A stretch of 10,382 nucleotides of DNA from Baffinella frigidus (GCA_026770585.1 MU646321.1:1203852-1214233); one strand, 5' to 3'; shown: positions 1-5,198, numbered from the stretch's first letter. Notes: generated from the letters alone by a model not told the origin. A program made the numbers and translations.

Positions 1-66
1 ATAGATAGATAGATAGATAGATAGATATAGATAGATAGATAGATAGATATAGATAGATAGATAGAT

Positions 67-101
<35 letters not shown>

Positions 102-148
102 TAGATAGATAGATAGATATAGATATAGATATAGATATAGATATGTAT
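1..148. repeat. GATA tetranucleotide microsatellite with GATATA hexamer interruptions
   Basis: Nearly uninterrupted (GATA)n, broken by GATATA hexamers near 24, 46, 64, 98 and 116, which becomes a pure GATATA run from 116 to 144. It is a compound microsatellite that continues off the left edge. No coding signal is seen in it. The hexamer variant has itself been amplified at the right end, which suggests slippage at the array border. Confidence 0.97.
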
Positions 149-202
149 AAGGGCGGCAGCTCCACCCCCTCCTCGTGAGACGAATTTGCTTTGCGGCATG
201 AG
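149..202 (+). other. Short non-repetitive stretch before the first exon
   Basis: This AT/GC-mixed sequence has stops (TGA at 174-176 and 198-200) in two of the three plus frames. It ends in AG at 201-202, which would be the 3' splice site for the TPR exon. I read it as the end of an upstream intron. Confidence 0.3.
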
Positions 203-261
203 ATTGGGTCCAAGAGGCTGAAAAGCTTTTTAGAGAAGCCATACTCCTCGATCCTGAGTGG
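203..261 (+). CDS. Model 1, exon a: TPR helix B
   Basis: From 205 the codons read W-V-Q followed by EAEKLFREAILLDPEW. The A, F, A and P residues in AEKLFREAILLDP sit at TPR consensus positions 20, 24, 27 and 32, which is helix B of a tetratricopeptide repeat, a 34-residue helical hairpin used for protein binding. The exon would start after AG at 201-202 and stop before GTCAGC at 262, leaving the frame at a codon boundary. Helix A of this repeat must lie in an exon outside the window. The TPR assignment rests on the motif and on the perfect register with the next exon. The acceptor (CATGAG) is weak, so the start could differ. Confidence 0.6.
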
Positions 262-510
262 GTCAGCCCCACACCCGAAACCCTCACCCCTGAAACCTTA
301 ACCCCTAATCTGTAAATCCAAACCTTATCAACCGTCAACCCTAAATCATGAACCCCAAACCCCAAACCCCAAACCCCAAACCCCAAACCCCAACTTCAAA
401 ACGCTTAACCACAAACCCCACACCCACCACCCCAAGCCCCAAGCCCCAAATCCCAGATCCCAAATCACAAATCACAAACCCCAAACCCCAAATCCCACAC
501 CCCAAACCAG

Positions 511-539
511 GTACCGGCGCTCATGGGTCTCGCGGGACT
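511..539 (+). pseudogene. Upstream duplicate of TPR exon 851 (truncated or alternative exon)
   Basis: It follows CCAAACCAG and codes VPALMGLAGL in the same phase as 851. The homologous 34 bases differ from 851-884 at only three sites, all third codon positions and all silent (GTA/GTC, CTC/CTG, GGA/GGG). Downstream similarity stops at GTACC, where this copy passes into CCCTCAA repeats and lacks the loop residues present in the longer copy. It may be an alternative exon with donor GTACCT, or a decaying duplicate inside the intron. The silent-only differences say the sequence was translated for some time after duplication. Confidence 0.5.
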
Positions 540-739
540 GTACCTCAACCCTCAATCCTCAACCCTCAGCCCTCAACCCTCAACTCTAAACCCTAATCCC
601 CCTAAACCCTGCACCCTGCACCCTGCACCCTAAACCAGGACGCCTCAACCCTAAAGCCTAAACCCTGCACCCTAAACCCTGATCCCTGAATCAGGCTCTG
701 GGGGGGTAGACGGCGGGATAACTCACCGCTAGGCTCGAG

Positions 740-817
740 CGTAATGGATTCACTTAGGGGTTGTGCGCACTTGGGTTTCGTAATGGACGCACTTAGGTTT
801 TGTTTAGGTGTTTGTGT
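740..817 (+). repeat. 39-bp tandem duplication within the first intron
   Basis: Two adjacent units, 740-778 and 779-817, both begin CGTAATGGA and continue with CACTTAGG, then G/T-rich sequence. The second half has diverged. Each carries a TAA in the same place, so it is not coding. Function unknown. Confidence 0.7.
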
Positions 818-850
818 ACCCCAAACCATAATCACCCAACCTCAAAACAG

Positions 851-905
851 GTCCCGGCGCTCATGGGTCTGGCGGGGCTGTACCACCATGAGGGGGGCGA
901 TGAGG
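851..905 (+). CDS. Model 1, exon b: TPR helix A and loop
   Basis: After AAAACAG the frame reads VPALMGLAGLYHHEGGDEG. Joined to exon a (ending DPEW), V becomes position 1 of the next repeat. That puts L at 4 and 7, A at 8, Y at 11 and G at 15, all matching TPR consensus classes, so the register is exactly 34 residues across the proposed intron. The donor is GTTACA at 906 and the exon ends one base into a codon. The following array (CCCTAAA) starts within a few bases of the donor. A truncated copy with only silent changes lies at 511-539. I regard this as one of the best supported exons here, although it is short. Confidence 0.65.
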
Positions 906-1216
906 GTTACACCCCACACCCTAAACCCTAAACCCTAAACCCTTAACCCTCAACCCCAAACCCTTAACCCTTAACCCTAAACCTTAAACCCTAAACTAAA
1001 CCTTAAACCCTGTACCCCAAACCCTAAACCTCAAACCCTTAACCCTTAACCCTAAACCCCAAACCCCAAACCCCAAACCCCAAACCCCAAACCCCAAACC
1101 CCAATCCCCTAAACCCCAAACCCCAAACCCTAAACCCTAAACCCCAAACTTCAAACCCTAAACTCTGAACCCTAAACCCTAGACCCTAAACCCCAAAACC
1201 CGACACCCGAAACCAG
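906..1216 (+). repeat. Intron-like CCCTAAA/CCCCAAA array
   Basis: Begins GTTACA and ends GAAACCAG. It holds long runs of CCCTAAA and CCCTTAA (about 918-1050) and nearly pure CCCCAAA (about 1054-1110), then degenerate units. No open coding stretch is seen apart from the low-complexity Pro/Lys/Asn readings that such repeats always give. Confidence 0.8.
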
Positions 1217-1273
1217 GACCGACCCCCTCTCGACAGCTTGAGGCCTCCCGCCAGCTCATGTCTGTCGCTACAG
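1217..1273 (+). CDS. Model 1, exon c: helical segment after the TPR
   Basis: Flanked by CCAG and by CAG|GTATGG, a strong 5' splice site. The phase left by exon b (one base) is completed by GA, and the frame then reads PTPSRQLEASRQLMSVAT plus one base. The peptide is amphipathic and could be the second TPR helix, with A and L near positions 20 and 24, but the spacing is not canonical. A partial copy of its 3' end lies at 1465-1498. After this exon the telomere-like repeats switch strand to TTTAGGG. Confidence 0.5.
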
Positions 1274-1446
1274 GTATGGTTTAGGGTTTAGGGTTTAGGG
1301 TTTAGGGTTTAGGGTTTAGGGTTTAGTGTGTAGGGAGTAGGGAGTAGGGTGCAGGGAGTAGGATGCAGGGAGTAGGGAGCAGGGAGTAGGGAGTAGGGTG
1401 CAGGGAATAAGGAGTAGGGAGTAGAGAGCAGGGTGTAGGGCACGAG
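1274..1446 (-). repeat. Inverted telomere-like array (TTTAGGG), grading into GTAGGGA units
   Basis: Starts GTATGG, followed by about six perfect TTTAGGG units (1279-1325), then degenerate GTAGGGA/GCAGGGA 7-mers to about 1440. This is the opposite orientation to nearly all other arrays in the window. No coding sequence is seen. Confidence 0.85.
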
Positions 1447-1464
1447 GGGGGTGGCACTGGGGGG

Positions 1465-1498
1465 GAGGCCACCCCGCAGTTCCTGTCTGTCGCTGCAG
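1465..1498 (+). other. Partial duplicate of exon c 3' end
   Basis: Reads EATPQFLSVAA plus one base, then GTTGAG at 1499, against EASRQLMSVAT plus one base in exon c. The last 16 bases (TGTCTGTCGCTNCAGG) are shared and the donor lies in the same place. The substitutions are mostly conservative (S/T, L/F, M/L, T/A). Upstream it merges into a G-run with no clear acceptor apart from CACGAG at 1441-1446. It could be an alternative exon with the same outgoing phase, or a relic of exon duplication. Confidence 0.4.
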
Positions 1499-1500
1499 GT

Positions 1501-1690
1501 TGAGAACTTTTCTTTCCCTGGGGTTTCGGGTGTAATGTTTAGGGCTAAGGGGTCGGGGTTTAGGATTTAGGGGTCGGGGTTTAGGATTTAGGGGTCGGGG
1601 TTCGGGATTAGGGTTTGGTGTGTAGGGGGTATGGGTTGGGGCTGAGGGCGTAGGGATTGTGGCTCAGGGCTTAGGGCTTAGGGCTTAGGG
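1501..1690 (-). repeat. Degenerate TTTAGGG-orientation array
   Basis: GGGGTCGGGGTTTAGGATTTA-type units and GGGCTTA units (1675-1690). Nothing coding is seen on the plus strand. Confidence 0.75.
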
Positions 1691-1874
1691 TTCTTGAAAA
1701 ATTCATCATGTGGGGCGCAGGAAGGTTCAAGAGAACCCAGGCCTGGTTTGGGGTTTGCCACGCCAGAGTCCTGGAAGGGGTCACCAAAAGTCAATTCCCC
1801 CTCAGTTTGTCGGTTTTCAAAGGTCATCCCCATCAAATAGGACGATCGGAACGAGCCGAGCCACCTCGAACAAT
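1691..1874 (-). CDS. Possible minus-strand exon, product unrecognised
   Basis: On the minus strand, after an AG at plus 1876-1875 (ACGCCAG), a frame stays open for about 60 codons. It contains GSFRSSYLMGMTFENR and EGELTFGDPFQDSG, a mixed, non-repetitive composition that looks like globular protein. The flanking repeats on this side are TTTAGGG on the plus strand, so relative to this exon they have the CCCTAAA sense that model 1 introns show. GELTFGD weakly recalls the GxLxFG stretch of pepsin-like proteases, too little to name a family. No clean donor is seen at the left end. It may instead be intron sequence of model 1. Confidence 0.25.
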
Positions 1875-1942
1875 CTGGCGTGGTTGGTGAGGGTAGTATA
1901 TATACACAGCCGTCCATAGTGTGGATAGCTCCTCTTTTTGGT

Positions 1943-1990
1943 ACGTCGGTAGCCTAATGGATAAGGCACCGGTCGTTAGTTGGGTTCAGG
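1943..1990 (+). pseudogene. tRNA-Arg-like 5' half (pol III box A)
   Basis: TAGCCTAATGG at 1950-1960 matches the box A consensus, and GCCT-AATGGATA-AGGC (1952-1967) forms a perfect tRNA D-arm of the kind in eukaryotic tRNA-Arg. The next bases ACCGGT begin an anticodon stem, but the complementary ACCGG is absent. GGGTTCAGGGG at 1982-1992 is only a partial T-arm/box B, about ten bases too close to box A. The acceptor 5' strand (1943-1949) has no 3' partner. It is a truncated tRNA gene or a tRNA-headed SINE fragment. An upstream TATATATA lies at about 1899-1907. Confidence 0.55.
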
Positions 1991-2092
1991 GGTTAATCTG
2001 GCATCCTTGGAACTGTTGTCGCGGCCATCAGATCTGATCACACCCGCGCTGACAATACTTCATCTCACCATACATCATATCTGGTCACCCCC
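1991..2092 (+). other. Non-repetitive sequence without a recognised feature
   Basis: Mixed-composition DNA between the tRNA-like fragment and the next array, with no open frame of note. It may be the body of a tRNA-derived repeat. It ends TGGTCACCCCCTCAG before CCCTAAA units begin. Confidence 0.2.
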
Positions 2093-2210
2093 TCAGCCCT
2101 AAACCCCTACCCCTAACCCCACCCCTACCCCCTACACACTCAACACTCACCCCGAAACCCCAACCCCTAAATCCCGAAACCCACACCTTGAACCCTAAGC
2201 CCCAAACCAG
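2093..2210 (+). repeat. CCCTAAA/CCCCTAA array ending in a 3' splice site
   Basis: Degenerate telomere-like units run up to CCCCAAACCAG at 2200-2210, directly before the exon-like block at 2211. Confidence 0.8.
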
Positions 2211-2280
2211 GGAGGTTGAAGCTACCGGGAAGGCTGCCGGGGGAAGACACCATCCTGGGCAACTTCCACTGCCCTCCGAA
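2211..2280 (+). CDS. Model 1, alternative exon d1
   Basis: Starts GG after CCAAACCAG (the same incoming phase as 2421) and reads RLKLPGRLPGEDTILGNF, then HCPP plus two bases before GTGGAC at 2281. Its first 10 residues are identical to those of 2421-2493, with only silent differences (TTG/TTA, GGA/GGG). If the donor is not used, the frame runs WTKPRF to TAG at 2300. Both copies enter and leave in the same phases, so they could be spliced mutually exclusively. The family is not recognised. Confidence 0.45.
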
Positions 2281-2420
2281 GTGGACCAAACCACGATTCT
2301 AGCGTGTTGGCTTCCACGCGGTCTTTCGGGTCATCCGCCTCGATTTCGAACCGCTCCAGGTGGAAAACGACTCAAGCCACATCCGCGATTTGGTTCCCTA
2401 ATCTCGAAGCCCTAACCCAG
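2281..2420 (+). other. Intron or terminal coding stretch between exon copies
   Basis: Non-repetitive. The frame of d1, after its TAG at 2300-2302, continues through GFHAVFRVIRLDFEPLQVEN to a TAA at 2396-2398. This reads like real protein despite the TAG. It may be a degraded coding region, a separate exon, or evidence that the first copy is a pseudo-exon. It ends CTAACCCAG before 2421. Confidence 0.3.
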
Positions 2421-2493
2421 GGAGGTTAAAGCTACCGGGGAGGCTGCCGGGGCAAGATGTTTTCGCCCCCGCGTCAAGGGACGCATCCCAGAC
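2421..2493 (+). CDS. Model 1, exon d2 (SRDASQT exon, copy 1)
   Basis: After CTAACCCAG it reads RLKLPGRLPGQDVFAP, then ASRDASQ plus AC, with donor GTAACC at 2494 where the CCCCAA array begins. The incoming phase accepts the single base from exon c (G+GG). The outgoing AC plus G of exon e gives Thr. The 3' half recurs in four more places with the same frame and donor (2601-2682, 2714-2760, 2846-2886, 2993-3023). Conservation of the reading frame among copies is the main evidence that it is coding. The family is not recognised. Confidence 0.55.
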
Positions 2494-2600
2494 GTAACCC
2501 CCAACCCCTCAACCCTGAACCCTTAACACGTCAAAAGTGCTGGGAATTGGAGCCGTTGCTGGGCGCTACAACGTTTTTTTGTACCACGAAACACTTTTAG

Positions 2601-2682
2601 CGCGAAACTTTACGTTTGAAATTCGCGTTTGTGGTCTGGGGGGAGATGCTTTCGCCCCCGCGTCAAGGGACGCCACCCAGAC
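2601..2682 (+). CDS. Model 1, exon d3 (SRDATQT exon, copy 2)
   Basis: Starts CG after CACTTTTAG, reads RNFTFEIRVCGLGGDAFAP, then ASRDATQ plus AC, with donor GTAACC at 2683. Incoming and outgoing phases equal those of 2421-2493. Bases 2644-2698 match 2455-2509 at all but about three positions, and within the exon the changes are V/A, a silent GCA/GCC, and S/T. It is a candidate alternative to 2421-2493, with a different, AT-richer 5' half. Confidence 0.5.
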
Positions 2683-2713
2683 GTAACCCCCAACCCCTAA
2701 ACCCTGAACCCTG

Positions 2714-2760
2714 TTATCCCCCGCCTTCGCCCCTGTGAAATCCAGGGATGCCTTCCAGAC
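2714..2760 (+). CDS. SRDAFQT exon, copy 3
   Basis: Reads LSPAFAPVKSRDAFQ plus AC with donor GTAACC at 2761, against AFAP and SRDATQ in copy 2. No acceptor AG is visible just upstream, where the sequence merges into CCCTGAACCCTG repeats, so the left edge is the limit of the open frame only. Conservation of the frame and donor supports descent from a coding exon. Confidence 0.35.
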
Positions 2761-2845
2761 GTAACCCTCAACCCCTAGAACCCAACCCACGAACCCTAAA
2801 ACCCCAAAACCTGCAACTTAGAGCCTAAACCGTCAACCGTCAACC

Positions 2846-2886
2846 GTAGAACTTGAACCCCGTGGCTGCAAGGACGCCTCTCAGAC
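2846..2886 (+). CDS. KDASQT exon, copy 4 (diverged)
   Basis: Reads VELEPRGCKDASQ plus AC, donor GTAACC at 2887. Only the last six residues match the other copies. The nearest upstream AG (CAACTTAG) would give a different incoming phase, so this copy may be dead. It is followed by CCCTGTTATCCCCC, as copy 2 is. Confidence 0.3.
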
Positions 2887-2992
2887 GTAACCCCTAACCC
2901 CTAAACCCTGAACCCTGTTATCCCCCGGATCCTCATCCTGAACCGCGTACGGGCTGAAAATACTACGGGTAAAAGTAAATTGTAAAAACTAG

Positions 2993-3023
2993 CATTCGTG
3001 AAATCCAGGGATGCCTCCCAGAC
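2993..3023 (+). CDS. SRDASQT exon, copy 5
   Basis: After AAAACTAG it begins CA, reads FVKSRDASQ plus AC, and meets donor GTACCT at 3024. Incoming and outgoing phases equal those of copies 1 and 2. It is the shortest clean copy (31 nt), preceded by an AT-rich intron end. GTGAAATCCAGGGATGCC is shared with copy 3. Confidence 0.45.
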
Positions 3024-3243
3024 GTACCTCCCAACCCCAAACACGAAACACGAAATACGAAACCCTGGACCCCAACCCCTGAACACAAAAACCCTGAATC
3101 CTAAACCAATCACCCGCTGTCCATCTCAGAGTTCTGTCAATAACGCCTGAGGATTCTCGGATGTGACGGTCAAATCGATGGTCCAACCCCCAAACTCAGA
3201 TGAAAAATCAAATGAAAAATCAAAATCCCAAACTGTGATGCAG
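3024..3243 (+). other. Intron: short telomere-like array plus AT-rich 3' end
   Basis: GTACCT, then CCCCAAACACGAAA-type units to about 3110, then unique sequence. 3166-3186 (GGTCAAATCGATGGTC) resembles the GGTCAAATTNATGGTC core of the repeats at 4408 and 4773, so a third fragment of that family lies here. A direct repeat of ATGAAAAATCAA occurs at about 3200-3222. It ends TGTGATGCAG. Confidence 0.4.
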
Positions 3244-3292
3244 GTTTGTCGACACGTTCATCAACGAGTTCACCTCCATGTTCGCCCCCAAC
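3244..3292 (+). CDS. Model 1, exon e
   Basis: Between TGATGCAG and donor GTGCGT (3293), the frame after one base reads FVDTFINEFTSMFAPN. The incoming G completes ACG (Thr) with the AC left by any of the SRDASQT exons, and it leaves at a codon boundary. Rich in F, T, N and D with no low-complexity bias, this is one of the most protein-like islands in the window. I do not recognise the family. Confidence 0.6.
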
Positions 3293-3970
3293 GTGCGTTA
3301 CGCCCCACACCCTAACCCCCCAACCCCAAACACTAATCCCGAAACCCGAAACCCGAAACCCGAAACCCTAAGCCCGAAACCCGTAACTCATAACCCCAAA
3401 CCCGGAACCCTAGCCCCCAAACCATAAATATTAAACCCTGCACCCCAAACCACAAACCTTAACCCTCACATCCCAAAACTTAACCCCCAAACCCCAAACC
3501 CTAATCACAAACCCCCAAACCTTACACCCTAAACCACAAACCACAAACCACAAACCTTAACCCCCATACCCCAAATCCTGACCCCCAAACCCCGAACCCT
3601 AACCCCTCAACCCTGAACCCTAACTCCTAAACCCTGAACTTTGAACCATAATCCCCAAGCACTAATCCCTAATCTCTAAACCCTAACACCCCAACCCCAA
3701 ACCCCAAACCCCAAACACCAAGCCCTCAACCCCAAGCCCTCAACCCTAAACCACGCCCTCCCCCCCCAACCCTTAACCCCAAACCCTAAACCCTAAACCT
3801 CAAACCCCAGACCTCAAATCCCAAACTCCAAACCCCGCCCCCCGCCCCCCACACCCTAATCCCCAAACTCTAATCCCCAAACTCTCCAGCCCCAACCCCC
3901 GACCCCCAAACCCTCAAGCCCCAAACCCAAACCCCCAACCCCTAAATCCAAACCCTAACCCCCAAAACAG
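3293..3970 (+). repeat. Long intron-like array (CCCTAAA/CCCCAAA/CACAAAC)
   Basis: About 680 bases of degenerate units: CCCGAAA near 3335-3385, CACAAAC near 3530-3556, CCCCAAA near 3700, then CCCCCAAA mixtures. It starts GTGCGT and ends CCCCCAAAACAG. No coding sequence is seen inside. Confidence 0.85.
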
Positions 3971-4037
3971 ATGATAAAAAAGATCAAAGGCTGGGCGACA
4001 CGCGCACGGAAAAACTCGGCAATCAACATCGAGTTCG
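3971..4037 (+). CDS. Model 1, exon f (basic segment)
   Basis: After AAAACAG the frame reads MIKKIKGWATRARKNSAI, then NIEF plus one base, with donor GTAAAC at 4038 and telomere-like repeats immediately after. The incoming phase matches exon e. The peptide is strongly basic (seven K/R in 16 residues) and could be an amphipathic helix or a nucleic-acid or membrane contact. An ATG start here is possible, but the flanking AG and matching phase favour an internal exon. Confidence 0.6.
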
Positions 4038-4160
4038 GTAAACCCTCAACCCTAAACCCCAAACCCTAAACCCAAACCCCTAAATTCTAAACTCCAAACC
4101 CTAAACCCTAAACCCTAAACCCTGAACCCTAAACCCTAAACCCGAAACCCTAAACCCTAG
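4038..4160 (+). repeat. CCCTAAA array, intron-like
   Basis: GTAAACCCTCAACCC, then about ten CCCTAAA units with single changes, ending CCCTAG at 4160. It would be a 123-nt intron if exon 4161 is used. Confidence 0.85.
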
Positions 4161-4219
4161 ACCTCCTTCGAAGTCCGCTCCACACAGCGGACTTTGAAGG
4201 GGTTTTGAATAACCCCTAA
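4161..4219 (+). CDS. Model 1, possible alternative terminal exon
   Basis: AC completes the codon left by exon f (GAC). The frame then reads LLRSPLHTADFEGVLNNP and stops at TAA 4217-4219. The HTADFEGVLNNP part also occurs in the repeat at 6660 as HTADFEGILNNP, where the changes up to there are silent or V/I. That could mean shared coding origin, or simply a conserved RNA or DNA element. In the longer model this exon is skipped in favour of 5245. Confidence 0.4.
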
Positions 4220-4301
4220 GCGATAAGATCCAGGACCCCCTACATCAGGCAACCCGTAGGGGCATAGGGGGGTTCCTAAGGATAAGGTAACGGAAACTCG
4301 G
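4179..4301 (+). repeat. Dispersed repeat R1, copy A
   Basis: About 123 bases aligning with 6660-6782 from CCACACAGCGG to GGTAACGGAAAC, roughly three quarters identical by eye. Both copies can fold a GGGGTT-TTGAAT-AACCCC type hairpin (one mismatch in copy B) and a CCCTAC...GTAGGG hairpin. Outside these limits the two loci are unrelated. It may be a small non-autonomous element or a conserved 3' UTR segment. Confidence 0.75.
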
Positions 4302-4381
4302 TCTCTCCGCGCCTGAAATTCCCTTCGTAGCCAGCTGTGTGGGTACGCTGTGTGGCATGTAACCCGCGTGATTCGACGCAG

Positions 4382-4498
4382 GACCCGTCGGTGGTGTTGG
4401 AGCGCATGGTCAAATTCATGGTCAAATGGGAGCTCAAGGTGGGCATAGAGCACATCGGTGAGCGCCCCTCAGAACGGTGTTTTAAGATGGTGTTCTAA
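4382..4498 (+). CDS. Possible terminal exon (38 codons)
   Basis: After ATTCGACGCAG the frame reads DPSVVLERMVKFMVKWELK, then VGIEHIGERPSERCFKMVF and stops at TAA 4496-4498. Composition is balanced and helical (V, M, K, E, W). Incoming phase 0 would accept exon e directly, so it could be an alternative 3' end of model 1. A diverged copy at 4755 keeps VVKLMVK and GERPSERCFNMVF, but an 8-nt insertion throws it out of frame. That contrast between an intact and a broken copy supports this one being, or having been, coding. Confidence 0.4.
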   Translation, partial: DPSVVLERMVKFMVKWELKVGIEHIGERPSERCFKMVF

Positions 4499-4613
4499 AA
4501 TGACTGGTGTTTTAAAATGACTGGTGTTTTAAAATGTCCCTGTTTCCATCTGCGATCGAGAGGTTCGCGGTGGTTGAGTTGACTGAACCAGGCACGGTTT
4601 GTATCAGGGCTAT
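4388..4613 (+). repeat. Long direct repeat R2, copy 1
   Basis: Aligns with 4755-4994 almost throughout. Shared blocks include TCGGTGGTGT, GAGCGCCCCTCAGAACGGTG, GCGATCGAGAG and GACTGAACCAGGCACGGTTT. It contains a 17-bp tandem run, GGTGTTTTAAAATGACT, at 4476-4539. Copies are 141 bases apart, and the gap holds an inverted repeat. Confidence 0.85.
4476..4539 (+). repeat. 17-bp tandem GGTGTTTTAAAATGACT
   Basis: Four units (4476, 4489, 4506, 4523), the first shortened to 13 bases, centred on the self-complementary TTTTAAAA. Counterparts with more changes lie at 4848-4909 in the second long copy. A lone related TATTTTAAAACAGG occurs at 5453-5466. Confidence 0.85.
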
Positions 4614-4653
4614 CTTATCCGGAAGTGTATTCAAGTTGAAAACGATCTGGCAA

Positions 4654-4716
4654 CGAAAATTACTACACAATTGTTTTAACTATTCATTGTAATGACCAAT
4701 TGTGTAGTGATTTTCG
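4654..4716. repeat. 20-bp inverted repeat with 23-nt spacer
   Basis: Arms 4654-4673 and 4697-4716 (CAATTGTGTAGTGATTTTCG and its complement) differ at one position. A second inverted repeat, CGAGGCACG/CGTGCCTCG at 4715-4723 and 4749-4757, abuts it. The pair forms two neighbouring hairpins between the two long direct repeats, like the ends of a small foldback element. No flanking target duplication is clear. Confidence 0.85.
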
Positions 4717-4754
4717 AGGCACGGTTTCGGAGCCCCAAGACTAGAAAGCGTGCC

Positions 4755-4994
4755 TCGGTGGTGTGGGAACTCGTGGTCAAATTGATGGTCAAATCCCCAA
4801 AGGTGGGACGGGCCGCATAGTCTACATCGGCGAGCGCCCCTCAGAACGGTGTTTTAACATGGTGTTTTAAAATGACCGGTGTTTTAAATGAGCGCTGTTT
4901 TAAAACGACTCTGTTTCCTTATGCGATCGAGAGACCTGCAGATCGCAGATGGAGTTGAGTTGACTGAACCAGGCACGGTTTGTACCAGGGCTAT
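4755..4994 (+). repeat. Long direct repeat R2, copy 2 (decayed coding copy)
   Basis: Second copy of 4388-4613. Relative to copy 1 it has an extra 8 bases near 4808-4816, which shifts the frame and brings in a TAG. The 3' part also carries a duplicated GCAGATCGCAGATG-like stretch. No independent function is seen. Confidence 0.8.
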
Positions 4995-5052
4995 TGTAAG
5001 GGTGGGATTTTCCGTCTTAGCCTCAGTAGAGCTTTACCATAGCACAATCGTA

Positions 5053-5153
5053 TCCCTTAAGTGGCGAGTAGGCTCATACGCCCTACCGTAGGGCCCTGGG
5101 ACCTGCCAAGGACCTCTTTGGGGTCAATTTTGACCCCCTCGCCACTTAAGGGA
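5053..5153. repeat. Nested inverted repeats around CTTAAGTGGC
   Basis: Outer perfect 16-bp arms at 5053-5068 (TCCCTTAAGTGGCGAG) and 5138-5153. Inside are two smaller perfect hairpins, CCCTAC-C-GTAGGG (5081-5093) and GGGGTCAA-TT-TTGACCCC (5120-5137). The outer arm shares CTTAAGTGGC with the palindrome at 5199, so the two structures are related. Confidence 0.9.
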
Positions 5154-5198
5154 AGAGGCGTTCCTAGTTAGCTAATACCTGGCTGCTATGACCACTTA

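Larger units (their letters stand above)
262..850 (+). repeat. Intron-like telomere-repeat array (CCCTAAA/CCCCAAA)
   Basis: Degenerate CCCTAAA, CCCCAAA and CCCTCAA units fill most of this span, which begins GTCAGC and ends AAAACAG. That gives GT-AG borders exactly where flanking coding sequence stops and resumes. Inside lie a duplicate of the next exon (511-539), short CCCTGCA units near 608-630, and a 39-bp direct duplication at 740-778 and 779-817 (both start CGTAATGGA) with stops in all frames. I see no other gene in it. Confidence 0.75.

Noticed and set aside
348-596. Plus-strand open frame with NPKPQTPNPK-type peptide
   Set aside because: It is a translation of CCCCAAA/CCCCAAC telomere-like repeats. 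Similar Pro/Lys/Asn frames appear in every array and end when the repeat phase slips.
608-680. CCCTGCA units as a separate satellite
   Set aside because: Only a handful of units, each one or two changes from CCCTAAA; treated as part of the surrounding array.
2025-2045. GATCTGATCAC as the start of an intact tRNA 3' arm or a regulatory palindrome
   Set aside because: It does not pair with the tRNA-like acceptor or complete the T-arm, and the palindrome is too short to call.
2566-3186. Minus-strand frames repeating GYVWEASLD
   Set aside because: They are the antisense of the SRDASQT exon copies. The sense frame has common phases and GT donors, and the antisense ends run into repeats.
4250-4300. 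Possible ribosomal or snRNA fragment (GGTAACGGAAAC)
   Set aside because: The shared segment with 6731-6782 does not extend into any rRNA or snRNA sequence I recognise.
4157-4453. 98-codon minus-strand open frame
   Set aside because: It crosses a dispersed repeat and the antisense of two candidate exons, with no frame conservation between repeat copies.
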